Assembly: GCF_000745775.1 (NCBI RefSeq)
Contig: NZ_JQJY01000005.1
Location: 62,001-126,000, forward strand
Source: Flavobacterium sp. ASV13
GTDB lineage: Bacteria > Bacteroidota > Bacteroidia > Flavobacteriales > Flavobacteriaceae
Direction of reading: 5' to 3'
DNA length: 64,000 nt
Positions 24,184-32,707 of the stretch are shown piece after piece (position 1 is the first letter of the stretch; every line of letters starts with the position of its first letter). A program made the translations under genes and the position numbers. The notes below the pieces were generated by a model that saw only the letters and a list, made by a program, of their open reading frames with translations, ran no database searches and was not told the origin of the DNA.

Positions 24184-25911
24184 ATGAATATAGCACCTAA
24201 TATATTAAGCGCAGTAAATGAATGGTTAACACCAACATTTGACAAGGAAACGCAAGCAGCAGTTAAGGAATTAATGACAACTTCTCCAAAAGAACTTGAG
24301 GAAAGTTTTTATAAAAATCTGGAATTTGGAACTGGCGGAATGCGCGGTGTAATGGGAGTTGGAGACAACAGAATCAATAAATATACACTTGGAAAAAACA
24401 CTCAGGGATTATCTGATTATTTACATGAAGTTTTCCCAAATGAACCTTTAAAAGTGGTTATTGCTTATGACTGCCGTCATAATAGCAACACTTTAGCAAA
24501 AGTGGTTGCTGATGTTTTCTCTGCAAACGGAATTCAGGTTTATCTATTCTCAGACCTAAGACCAACTCCAGAATTATCTTTTGCACTTAAATATTTAGGA
24601 TGTCAATGCGGAATTGTTTTGACTGCTTCTCACAATCCACCAGAATATAACGGTTACAAAGTATACTGGCAAGATGGCGGGCAAATTGTTCCTCCGCAAG
24701 ACAAAGCCATTATCAATGTAATTGAAAATTTAGGCTACGACAAAATTAAATTTGACGCAAACGAAAGCTTGATTAAATATATAGACACTGATATTGACAA
24801 AGCTTTTGTAAAATCGTCTATCGAAAATGCAAGTTTTAATACTCCAGCTGAAGCCAAAGACAACTTACAAATTGTGTTCACTTCATTGCACGGAACTTCT
24901 ATAAAATCGGTCCCTGACACTTTATCACAGGCAGGTTACAAAAATGTTCACATTGTTCCGGAACAAGCAATTCCTGATGGGGATTTTCCAACAGTAAAAT
25001 CTCCAAATCCTGAAGAACCTGAAGCTTTAACAATGGCTTTAGCTTTGGCAGACAAAACAAATTCTGATATTGTTGTTGGAACAGATCCAGATTGTGACCG
25101 TTTAGGTGTTGCTGTTCGCAATAACGACGGTAAAATGATTTTATTGAACGGAAATCAAACGATGATTTTGATGACTTCTTTCTTATTGAAACAATGGAAA
25201 AAAGCTGGAAAAATCAACGGAAAACAATTCGTAGGCTCTACAATTGTTTCAACTCCAATGATGATGGAATTAGCAACAAGCTATGGTGTTGAATGCAAAG
25301 TTGGATTGACTGGTTTTAAATGGATTGCAAAAATGATCAAAGATTTTCCAGAGCTTCAATTTATTGGAGGTGGTGAAGAAAGCTTTGGTTTCATGGTTGG
25401 TGACGCTGTTAGAGATAAAGATGCCGTTGCTGCAACCCTATTAATATGTGAAGTTGCCGCACAGGCGAAAGCTGCAGGATCTTCTGTTTACAAAGAACTT
25501 TTACAACTTTATGTTGAAAATGGTTTTTACAAAGAATATTTGGTTTCTTTAACTAAAAAAGGAATGGAAGGTTTAGAAGAAATCAACCAAATGATGATCA
25601 ATTTACGTCAGAATCCTTTGAAAGAAATCAACGGACAAAGAGTGATTATGGTTGAAGATTACGATTCATCAATTGCTTTAAATTTATTAACCGGCGAAGA
25701 ATCTACAATGGATATTCCAAAATCAAATGTATTGATTTATTACACAGAAGACGGATCTAAAATTTGCGCAAGACCAAGTGGAACTGAGCCAAAAATCAAA
25801 TTCTATATCAGCGTAAATGCAGAAATCGAATCGGTTTCTGATTTTGAGGAAGCCGAAAAATTCTTAGACGAGAAAATACAGAATATCATTGCTGACATGC
25901 AATTGAAATAA
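24184..25911 (+). CDS. Phosphohexomutase (phosphoglucomutase/phosphomannomutase, PGM2-like)
   Basis: A 575-residue enzyme of the alpha-D-phosphohexomutase family. All four domain signatures are there: phosphoserine loop TASHNPPEYNGYKVYW (Ser about 148), metal loop GTDPDCDRLGV (about 299-309), sugar loop GGEESFGF (about 398-405) and phosphate loop RPSGTEPKIKFYIS (about 528-541). It interconverts hexose 1- and 6-phosphates in the cytoplasm, feeding glycogen and nucleotide-sugar pools. Own terminator downstream, so monocistronic. Confidence 0.93.
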   Translation: MNIAPNILSAVNEWLTPTFDKETQAAVKELMTTSPKELEESFYKNLEFGTGGMRGVMGVGDNRINKYTLGKNTQGLSDYLHEVFPNEPLKVVIAYDCRHNSNTLAKVVADVFSANGIQVYLFSDLRPTPELSFALKYLGCQCGIVLTASHNPPEYNGYKVYWQDGGQIVPPQDKAIINVIENLGYDKIKFDANESLIKYIDTDIDKAFVKSSIENASFNTPAEAKDNLQIVFTSLHGTSIKSVPDTLSQAGYKNVHIVPEQAIPDGDFPTVKSPNPEEPEALTMALALADKTNSDIVVGTDPDCDRLGVAVRNNDGKMILLNGNQTMILMTSFLLKQWKKAGKINGKQFVGSTIVSTPMMMELATSYGVECKVGLTGFKWIAKMIKDFPELQFIGGGEESFGFMVGDAVRDKDAVAATLLICEVAAQAKAAGSSVYKELLQLYVENGFYKEYLVSLTKKGMEGLEEINQMMINLRQNPLKEINGQRVIMVEDYDSSIALNLLTGEESTMDIPKSNVLIYYTEDGSKICARPSGTEPKIKFYISVNAEIESVSDFEEAEKFLDEKIQNIIADMQLK

Positions 25912-25933
25912 TTAAAATACAAACACATTTTTT

Positions 25934-25967
25934 AAAAACCCGATAACTTTTAAGCTATCGGGTTTTA
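25934..25967 (+). terminator. Terminator after the phosphohexomutase gene
   Basis: AAAACCCGATA / TATCGGGTTTT stem followed by T/A-rich sequence. Confidence 0.75.
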
Positions 25968-25985
25968 ATGGTAAAAAACACCTAA

Positions 25986-27815
25986 ATGAGTAATTTCAAA
26001 AAAATAATTCCTTTTATATATCCGTACAAAAAATACGCATTCTTAAATATCTTTTTCAATATTTTGTATGCGCTTTTTAGCACGCTTTCATTTGTTGCTC
26101 TAATTCCGATGCTTCAGGTTTTATTTGACAAAACAAAAGAGATTAAAACAGAACCCGTATATCATGGCATTTTAAAACTCCAAAAATATGGAGAAGATTA
26201 TTTAAGCTATTATATCACTACATCAAAAGGAAACCATGACCCTGGTTTTATTTTATTTGTAATGGTTGCCATAATTATTTCGATCTTTTTATTAAAAAAC
26301 CTATCCGATTATCTGGCAATGTTTTTTATTAACTTTTTAAGAAATGGTGTTTTAAGAGATATGCGAAATGCATTATACAAAAAAACACTAGAATTGCCTT
26401 TGGCCTTTTATTCTGAAAAAAGAAAAGGAGATGTTATCTCAAGAATATCTGCCGATGTGAACGAGGTACAAAACTCATTTTTAGCTATACTGGAACTTAT
26501 CGTAAAAGAACCTCTTACGATAATTTTCACTATAATTATGATGCTGATTTTAAGCGCAAAACTAACCATATTTGTTTTTATTTTCATTCCGATTTCAGGA
26601 TATATCATTTCGTTAATTGGAAAACAGCTTAAAAAACAATCTTCAAAAGCACAACAGGAACAAGGTGCTTTTTTATCTACTATTGAAGAAACTATTGGTG
26701 GTTTGAAAGTAGTAAAAGGATATAATTCTGAAAACTATTTCAATACTGTTTTTCAGAACTCTACTCAACGTTTCTTTAATTTATCAAACAGCATTGGGAA
26801 CCGTCAAAACTTAGCTTCACCTGCAAGTGAGTTTATGGGAATTACTGTAATTGCCATTTTACTTTGGTATGGCGGTCAAAAGGGTTTAATCGATAAAAAA
26901 TTAGAAGGGGCTACATTTATTGCCTACATGGGACTAGCCTATAACATTCTTACGCCAGCAAAAGCCATCTCTAAAGCTTCATACGGAGTAAAAAGAGGAA
27001 ATGCTGCAGCTGAGCGTGTTCTTGAAATTTTAGAGCAAGAAAACACTATTGTTTCTAAAGAAAATGCCATTGAAAAAACAACTTTTGACAGCAACATCAA
27101 CATTCAAAACATTAACTTTAAATATGAAAGTGAAACGGTTTTAAAAGACTTTTCTCTTCAAATTAAAAAAGGCCAAACTGTTGCACTTGTTGGTCAGTCT
27201 GGAAGCGGAAAAAGTACAATTGCCAACTTGCTAACTCGTTTTTATGATGTTAATGACGGAACGATTTCGATTGATGGAATTGATATTAAAGACATGAATC
27301 TACAATCGCTTCGTAGTTTGATGGGATTGGTTACTCAGGACAGTATTTTATTCAATGATACAATCAAAGCAAACATTTCATTAGGAAAACTTGATGCAAC
27401 TGACGATGAAATTATAGAAGCATTAAAAATTGCCAACGCATATGAATTTGTAAAAGATCTTCCACAAGGAATTTATACTAATATTGGAGATAGTGGAAAC
27501 AAACTTTCAGGCGGACAAAAACAGCGTTTATCGATAGCAAGAGCTGTTTTGAAAAACCCTCCGATTATGATTTTGGATGAAGCAACATCAGCATTGGATA
27601 CTGAAAGCGAAAAATTCGTTCAGGTTGCTCTTGAAAATATGATGCAGAACAGAACTTCAATAGTAATTGCACACAGACTTTCAACTATTCAAAAAGCAGA
27701 TGTCATTATTGTGATGCAAAAAGGAAGAATTGTAGAACAAGGAACGCATGAAGAATTAATTGCTCTTGACGGAACTTACAACAAACTGGTAACCATGCAA
27801 TCTTTCGAGTCTTAA
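25986..27815 (+). CDS. ABC transporter, fused permease/ATPase (MsbA-type exporter)
   Basis: A 609-residue half-transporter. Six membrane helices are within residues 15-330, including coupling-helix-like sequence LYKKTLELPLAFYSEKRKGD. The ATPase domain (about 365-605) has Walker A GQSGSGKST, Q-loop VTQDSILF, signature LSGGQKQR, Walker B IMILDEATSALD and switch His in IAHRLS. It works as a homodimer in the inner membrane; lipid A core or other lipids are the usual cargo of this type, but a drug or peptide substrate is possible. Confidence 0.9.
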   Translation: MSNFKKIIPFIYPYKKYAFLNIFFNILYALFSTLSFVALIPMLQVLFDKTKEIKTEPVYHGILKLQKYGEDYLSYYITTSKGNHDPGFILFVMVAIIISIFLLKNLSDYLAMFFINFLRNGVLRDMRNALYKKTLELPLAFYSEKRKGDVISRISADVNEVQNSFLAILELIVKEPLTIIFTIIMMLILSAKLTIFVFIFIPISGYIISLIGKQLKKQSSKAQQEQGAFLSTIEETIGGLKVVKGYNSENYFNTVFQNSTQRFFNLSNSIGNRQNLASPASEFMGITVIAILLWYGGQKGLIDKKLEGATFIAYMGLAYNILTPAKAISKASYGVKRGNAAAERVLEILEQENTIVSKENAIEKTTFDSNINIQNINFKYESETVLKDFSLQIKKGQTVALVGQSGSGKSTIANLLTRFYDVNDGTISIDGIDIKDMNLQSLRSLMGLVTQDSILFNDTIKANISLGKLDATDDEIIEALKIANAYEFVKDLPQGIYTNIGDSGNKLSGGQKQRLSIARAVLKNPPIMILDEATSALDTESEKFVQVALENMMQNRTSIVIAHRLSTIQKADVIIVMQKGRIVEQGTHEELIALDGTYNKLVTMQSFES

Positions 27816-27845
27816 GATCAAGCTTAAAACCAGATTAATTTATTA

Positions 27846-27900
27846 CAGATTAAAGAAATATTAAATCTATATTTAATTTCTTTAATCTGTTTTTATTTTT
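27846..27900 (+). terminator. Terminator of the ABC exporter gene
   Basis: Long AT-rich hairpin CAGATTAAAGAAAT ... ATTTCTTTAATCTG followed by TTTTTATTTTT. Confidence 0.75.
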
Positions 27901-27935
27901 ATAACTTTAGGTAGCTTTTGACTAATCCCCTAAAA

Positions 27936-28637
27936 ATGTACCTTAATAACCCGAATATAAAACTGCCCGAAGATCCCGAAACTATAGTTTGGAAATATCT
28001 GGACTTATCTAAATTCTTGGATTTATTACTTTCGAAGAAATTATTTATGTCGCGTTCAGATAAATTTGAAGATCAATACGAGGGTACTTTTAGCGAACCT
28101 ACTTACGAAGAAATCAAAAAACTGGCCGTTGATAACCCTGACTTTTTGAATTATTACAAAACACATCGTGAACAAGTTGCCATAAGCAGTTGGCATATCA
28201 ATGAATATGAATCGTTTGCAATGTGGCAGATTTTCACTCAAAACAGTGAAGGTCTTGCTATTCAATCTACAATTGGAAGATTGCAAAAAGCTTTGAATCC
28301 TGAAAACAATTTTGATCAATATATAGGCGAAGTAAATTATATCGATTACAAAAAAGAATATATTCCGTTTGATGATTTGTTCTTTCCGTTTTTATTTAAA
28401 AGAAAAAGCTTTCAATATGAACGCGAAGTCCGCATTATTACCGATACTTCAAAAAGCACAATAAAATTAAATGATGGTTTAAAAATCAATGTCGATATCA
28501 ATCAACTGATTGAGAAAATTTACATTCATCCAAAATCTGAAAACTGGTATAAAAAATTGGTAATCGAATTGGTTGAACGTCTGGATTTTGGTTTTGAAAT
28601 TGAAAAATCAGATTTAGAAAGTGATATTTTAATCTAA
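27936..28637 (+). CDS. DUF2971 domain protein
   Basis: A 233-residue cytoplasmic protein; ATG 27936 is chosen over an upstream TTG. It shows the DUF2971 pattern: WKYLDLSKFLDLLLSKKLFMSR, DKFEDQYEGTF, a central VAISSWHINEYESFAMWQIF and the C-terminal RKSFQYEREVRII. The conserved Cys/His of some members (ISSWHxNE.ESxAMW) is here SSWHINEYESFAMW. The biochemical function is unknown. Its stop codon (28635-28637) lies in the first unit of an octamer repeat array. Confidence 0.78.
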   Translation: MYLNNPNIKLPEDPETIVWKYLDLSKFLDLLLSKKLFMSRSDKFEDQYEGTFSEPTYEEIKKLAVDNPDFLNYYKTHREQVAISSWHINEYESFAMWQIFTQNSEGLAIQSTIGRLQKALNPENNFDQYIGEVNYIDYKKEYIPFDDLFFPFLFKRKSFQYEREVRIITDTSKSTIKLNDGLKINVDINQLIEKIYIHPKSENWYKKLVIELVERLDFGFEIEKSDLESDILI

Positions 28638-28672
28638 GACTCTAAGACTCTAAGATTCTAAGGTTCTAAGTT
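28633..28672 (+). repeat. Octamer tandem array TCTAAGNN, five units
   Basis: Consecutive 8-nt units TCTAAGAC, TCTAAGAC, TCTAAGAT, TCTAAGGT, TCTAAG. The first unit includes the stop codon of the DUF2971 gene. A matching inverted array is at 28781-28810. Confidence 0.85.
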
Positions 28673-28721
28673 TTTTCCACAGATTGCGCAGATTAAAAGG
28701 ATTTTATTACAATGTCATTAT

Positions 28722-28762
28722 AAAGAAAGCCTGTTAAAAAAAAAATTTAACAGGCTTTCTTT
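28722..28762. terminator. Bidirectional terminator between converging genes
   Basis: 17-bp perfect stem AAAGAAAGCCTGTTAAA / TTTAACAGGCTTTCTTT around an A-rich loop. It lies between the two octamer arrays. Confidence 0.85.
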
Positions 28763-28780
28763 ATGTCGAAGATTAAAAAC

Positions 28781-28810
28781 CTTAGAAGCTTAGCATCTTA
28801 GAATCTTATC
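28781..28810 (-). repeat. Octamer tandem array, inverted, four units
   Basis: CTTAGAAG, CTTAGCAT, CTTAGAAT, CTTATC on the plus strand, that is NNNCTAAG on the minus strand. It ends 4 bp before the lipoprotein stop at 28815. Confidence 0.8.
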
Positions 28811-28814
28811 AACT

Positions 28815-29537
28815 TTAAATAGGTTTATAAGCCTTAACTTCCCATTTTTTAGAAGCTAAATCAATATAATTATAATGAAGAACATCGTTTTTATCGAATT
28901 GACCATTTTGGTTGGTATCTTCAATTGTTCTGAAGTAAATTCGATTTTTTGATTCGATTAAACTCCAGTCTACTAATTCCTGAAGATCTGGAGAAATTTT
29001 CGTGAAGTTTTCTCCACTAATATCACTCAAATACAACGTTTTAATATCTCCGGTATCAATTTTCCCATCTTTATTAGTATCCGAATCTGTTAAAGTATAT
29101 ACCATTACTTTATTTTGTGTTTTATCTGCAACCGTTTTTAAATAGGTTGCTGTTAAAATCAAAACTGGTTTATCCGATAAAGGTCGGATAGAATCTGAAT
29201 CAACTTTCTGGAATTTTAAATTTTGCAAATAACCAGTGATTTCATATTCGCCCAAATTAGAAATCGTAAAACTAACATCATTTACACTTGAAGAACCATA
29301 GCGCGCTTTTGAACCTCTTTCATATACTCGCAGATCGCCAACTGGGTGAATTAAATAATTCGTTCCTTCCATCTGTATAGGAAGATCGGCAATCTCAATC
29401 TGCGTAGAATCTGTTTTGGCTACTACACTTGTTTTGTTTGAAGCATCATAAATTACTTTCGGCTTCTGCACTTCGTCCTTACAACTCACTGTAGTTCCGA
29501 TAATTACTAAGGCGATATATTTTAGATAATTTTTCAT
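28815..29537 (-). CDS. Lipoprotein with two EF-hand-like calcium loops
   Basis: A 240-residue lipoprotein (lipobox TVSC at about 16-19, followed by KDEV). The C-terminal half carries two canonical calcium loops: DSDTNKDGKIDTGDI (about 153-167) and DTNQNGQFDKNDV (about 210-222), both with Asp/Asn at loop positions 1, 3 and 5 and an acidic residue at 12. The first half is beta-rich with no family I recognise. It is last in a four-gene reverse-strand operon (M23 peptidase, TonB receptor, bitopic protein, this). Calcium binding is a strong inference from the loops; its role in the operon is unknown. Confidence 0.75.
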   Translation of the reverse strand: MKNYLKYIALVIIGTTVSCKDEVQKPKVIYDASNKTSVVAKTDSTQIEIADLPIQMEGTNYLIHPVGDLRVYERGSKARYGSSSVNDVSFTISNLGEYEITGYLQNLKFQKVDSDSIRPLSDKPVLILTATYLKTVADKTQNKVMVYTLTDSDTNKDGKIDTGDIKTLYLSDISGENFTKISPDLQELVDWSLIESKNRIYFRTIEDTNQNGQFDKNDVLHYNYIDLASKKWEVKAYKPI

Positions 29538-29568
29538 TTACGGCAATTATATTAGAATATCAAATATA

Positions 29569-30237
29569 CTATTTTTGATTGTAAATTTTGGTTTTATTCA
29601 ATTTAACTAAAACGATGATATTTAAAATCACAAGTCCTAAATAACCTAAAGAAAGTGATCTCCATTTTTGTTTAAAAAAAGAAACTTGAAAATTACGTTC
29701 TTGTTCTTCTCTTTCATTTTTTCGCATCCAGAGTCTTTGTTGTGCCATAATAGCTCCGGTATCACAATTCATTCTATGATACTTAGTAGTGTCTTTAACT
29801 TTTTTAGAACTATTACTGCTTGCTAAAATATAAATATCATTATTATTTATAGTCCAAGTTGGAGCCTTCTCCTCATAAATAATATCTATAATTCTAATAA
29901 AAGTTTCATAATATGTTTTTGGTCCAAAATGTATTTTCACTCCATTTACAGTATCTTTATCAACTGCCAGCTTTCTAAGATAAAGCTTCACTTCATTTAA
30001 TTTTGTATTTCCATCTAGATTACTTCCATCAAAACGAAACACTTTATAATTCCGTAAAGTAGCAACCTTATACTTTTCAAAATCATTTTTATTAGGCATT
30101 CCTAATCCTATAGCATTATAAACCCTAAAAGCATCAACTTTATAAAAATGATAAAAACAGAATAACGGAATAAAAACCAAGGAAATCATTCCCGGAACGT
30201 AAAAAATTCTTTTTCTTTTTTCACGTTTCTCGATCAT
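29569..30237 (-). CDS. Bitopic/two-helix membrane protein of unknown function
   Basis: A 222-residue protein with a basic N-terminus (MIEKREKRKRIFYV), a membrane helix at about 13-30, an extracytoplasmic domain (31-190) and a second helix near the C-terminus (about 195-212). The domain segment GVKIHFGPKTYYETFIRIID followed by NNNDIYILAS faintly resembles the periplasmic part of ExbD-like proteins, but the key single N-terminal Asp is not obvious. The start overlaps the stop of the TonB receptor by 4 nt (ATGA), so the two are probably translationally coupled. Confidence 0.6.
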   Translation of the reverse strand: MIEKREKRKRIFYVPGMISLVFIPLFCFYHFYKVDAFRVYNAIGLGMPNKNDFEKYKVATLRNYKVFRFDGSNLDGNTKLNEVKLYLRKLAVDKDTVNGVKIHFGPKTYYETFIRIIDIIYEEKAPTWTINNNDIYILASSNSSKKVKDTTKYHRMNCDTGAIMAQQRLWMRKNEREEQERNFQVSFFKQKWRSLSLGYLGLVILNIIVLVKLNKTKIYNQK

Positions 30238-32696
30238 AATCTTGCATTTAACTTAATGTTAAAAACTCTCGAAGTCATGTAATTTGGAATCGCATATTGG
30301 TTTTTAGAATATACATCGCGAACCCAAGTATTTGTAATTGCATTTTGATTATTGAAAAGATTAAAAATTTCCAATCCAACTGATAATTCTTTAAAATCCT
30401 TCAGCCATTTCGCTTTAGCAACTTTTGTACTGCTGTCCACAAAAACTTTAGCAAAGCCTACATCTGCCCTTCTGTAATCATTCAATCTGTTTTGATATAA
30501 ATAAGGATCTGAATATGCCGGAGCACCGCCAGGTAAACCTGTGTTATAAACCAGATTTAGATACAATTTTACACTTGGAATATTGGGCATATAATCCTGA
30601 AACAACATGGCAAATTTTAAGCGCTGATCTGTTGGCCTGGCAATATATCCTTTGTTTTCGTAATTTTCTTCCGTTTTCATATATCCAAAACTCACCCACG
30701 ATTCGGTTCCTGGAACAAATTCTCCGTTTAATCTGAAATCAAAACCTTGAGCGTAAGCTTTCGCATTATTATTGGCGATATATCGAATTCTAACATTATC
30801 AATCGAATACACATTTACATCTGAAAGTGATTTGTAATACACCTCCGTTACCCATTTAAAAGGTCGATTCCACATTTTAAAATTGTAATCATTTCCTAAA
30901 ACGATATGTACTGATTCCTGCGCTTTGACATTCGGATTTACAACTCCGTCTAAATCGCGAAGTTCCCTATAAAATGGCGGTTGATGATACAATCCTCCAG
31001 AAATTCTGAAAACCATATCCATATCCCAATCGGGCTGAATAGCAAATTGCGCACGCGGACTCACAACAATTTGATTTTTCCCCTCAACCGATGCCCCTTG
31101 AACATTCCAACTTTGAAAACGTGCACCAAGATGATACCAAACCTGACTTGATCCAATTGCTGTTTTTTTATTAAATTGAGCATAACCCGCTAGCCTGTTT
31201 ATAGTGTTAAAATTTGTTGCCCGAATATCTTGATATGGTAATAATGGACCAGTATAGGGTTGATACGGCTGATTGTTTTTTGGCAAAATTACCAAAGGTG
31301 GATTAATTGAAAATCCTGCAGAATCAATCACTTCCCACTCTACTACACGATCACGAATCGATTCTCTTGTGTATTTTAAACCAAATTCAAGCTGACTGTC
31401 ATTCATCCACTCTTTAAATCCTTTAATTTCAGCATTTGCGATTAAAGCGTCAAGATCGTTTCTAGCATGATTTAACTGAGAACCTATGCCGCGCGTAAAA
31501 TCGATATTTTCAATATTTCCTTCTTCATCGACATTTCCTAAACGATATTGTGCCAAAATATCAAAATGTTCCTGCTCTGTGGTATGAAAAAGTGAACCAA
31601 TCAATTTAAAAGTTAAACTTGGCGAGGCTTTATAGGTTGTTTTAAAAGCACCAAAATAAGTCTCGTATTTATCTTTTTCCTGACCTTCATAATAAACCGT
31701 CAAAGCCATTGGCTGATCTATTGTTCCAAAGTTTGTCTGACGTGTTAATGGCTGGTAGGAATATTTGTTCTGCGAAATATTTCCAAGAAAACTCATTTGC
31801 CATTTTTCTGAAATATCATAATTAATATTCGTCTGAATGTCTGCAAAAACCGGAGTATAATTCGTTTCTGTATCTTGGCTATTTACCAAAAGACTATTGT
31901 TTCGATAACGAATTCCTGTGACCGCTGACCATTTTTTATTTTTAGAAACGAGATCAACAGCTGCGCTTCCACCTAAAAAACTAGCTTCAAAAGCTGCACC
32001 AAATTGAGTTGGTTTTCGGTACGTAATATCTAAAACAGAGGATAATTTATCTCCAAATTTTGCCTGAAATCCTCCAGCCGAAAAATCGACATTCTGAACC
32101 AGATCAATATTGGTAAAACTCAAACCTTCCTGTTGGCCTGAACGAATCAAAAACGGACGATAGACTTCGACTTCGTTTACATACACTAAATTTTCGTCAT
32201 AGTTTCCGCCACGAACTGCATATTGTGTACTCAATTCATTATTCGAATTTACCCCGGGCAATGTTTTTAGAATATTTTCGATTCCGGCATTTGCACCTGG
32301 AATCTTTTTAATCGTTTCCGGCTCAACCGTTACAATTCCCTGAACGCGTTTTTTATTCTTAGAAGAAACAAAAACTTCCCCCATTTGTTCCGCAGAATTG
32401 TTCATCACCGGATTAAAAAGAAAAACCTCCCCAGGTTTTAAACTTACTGACAAACTCAGCATTTTTAAAGAAATATGAGTAAAAATCAGAGAAACTTTTT
32501 TGTTTGAAGGCAGTTCAATATCAAAAACACCATTCGAATCAGACTGAACGACATTTCCCAAACACGAAACATTCACGTCGGCAACCGGACGATTTTCAGT
32601 ATCTAAAATAACACCTTTAACATGAGCGTTTTGAGCAAATGTCGCGTGGCCAAGGCATGCAAAAAAGAAAACAAGTATTAGCTTATAAGTATTCAA
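30234..32696 (-). CDS. TonB-dependent receptor with carboxypeptidase-like regulatory domain
   Basis: An 820-residue outer-membrane receptor. The start is a TTG at 32696: it alone yields the signal peptide MNTYKLILVFFFACLGHATFAQ, and no ATG or GTG is available in frame after the upstream stop. After it comes a CarboxypepD-regulatory-like domain (about 25-110), a plug (GANAGIENILKTLPGVNSNNE, YAVRGGNYDENLVYVNEVEV), and a barrel that ends FNIKLNARL. There is no SusD-like partner. Located 11 bp after the M23 gene and coupled to the bitopic protein downstream. Substrate unknown. Confidence 0.85.
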   Translation of the reverse strand: MNTYKLILVFFFACLGHATFAQNAHVKGVILDTENRPVADVNVSCLGNVVQSDSNGVFDIELPSNKKVSLIFTHISLKMLSLSVSLKPGEVFLFNPVMNNSAEQMGEVFVSSKNKKRVQGIVTVEPETIKKIPGANAGIENILKTLPGVNSNNELSTQYAVRGGNYDENLVYVNEVEVYRPFLIRSGQQEGLSFTNIDLVQNVDFSAGGFQAKFGDKLSSVLDITYRKPTQFGAAFEASFLGGSAAVDLVSKNKKWSAVTGIRYRNNSLLVNSQDTETNYTPVFADIQTNINYDISEKWQMSFLGNISQNKYSYQPLTRQTNFGTIDQPMALTVYYEGQEKDKYETYFGAFKTTYKASPSLTFKLIGSLFHTTEQEHFDILAQYRLGNVDEEGNIENIDFTRGIGSQLNHARNDLDALIANAEIKGFKEWMNDSQLEFGLKYTRESIRDRVVEWEVIDSAGFSINPPLVILPKNNQPYQPYTGPLLPYQDIRATNFNTINRLAGYAQFNKKTAIGSSQVWYHLGARFQSWNVQGASVEGKNQIVVSPRAQFAIQPDWDMDMVFRISGGLYHQPPFYRELRDLDGVVNPNVKAQESVHIVLGNDYNFKMWNRPFKWVTEVYYKSLSDVNVYSIDNVRIRYIANNNAKAYAQGFDFRLNGEFVPGTESWVSFGYMKTEENYENKGYIARPTDQRLKFAMLFQDYMPNIPSVKLYLNLVYNTGLPGGAPAYSDPYLYQNRLNDYRRADVGFAKVFVDSSTKVAKAKWLKDFKELSVGLEIFNLFNNQNAITNTWVRDVYSKNQYAIPNYMTSRVFNIKLNARL

Positions 32697-32707
32697 ACGT
32701 TGTGATT

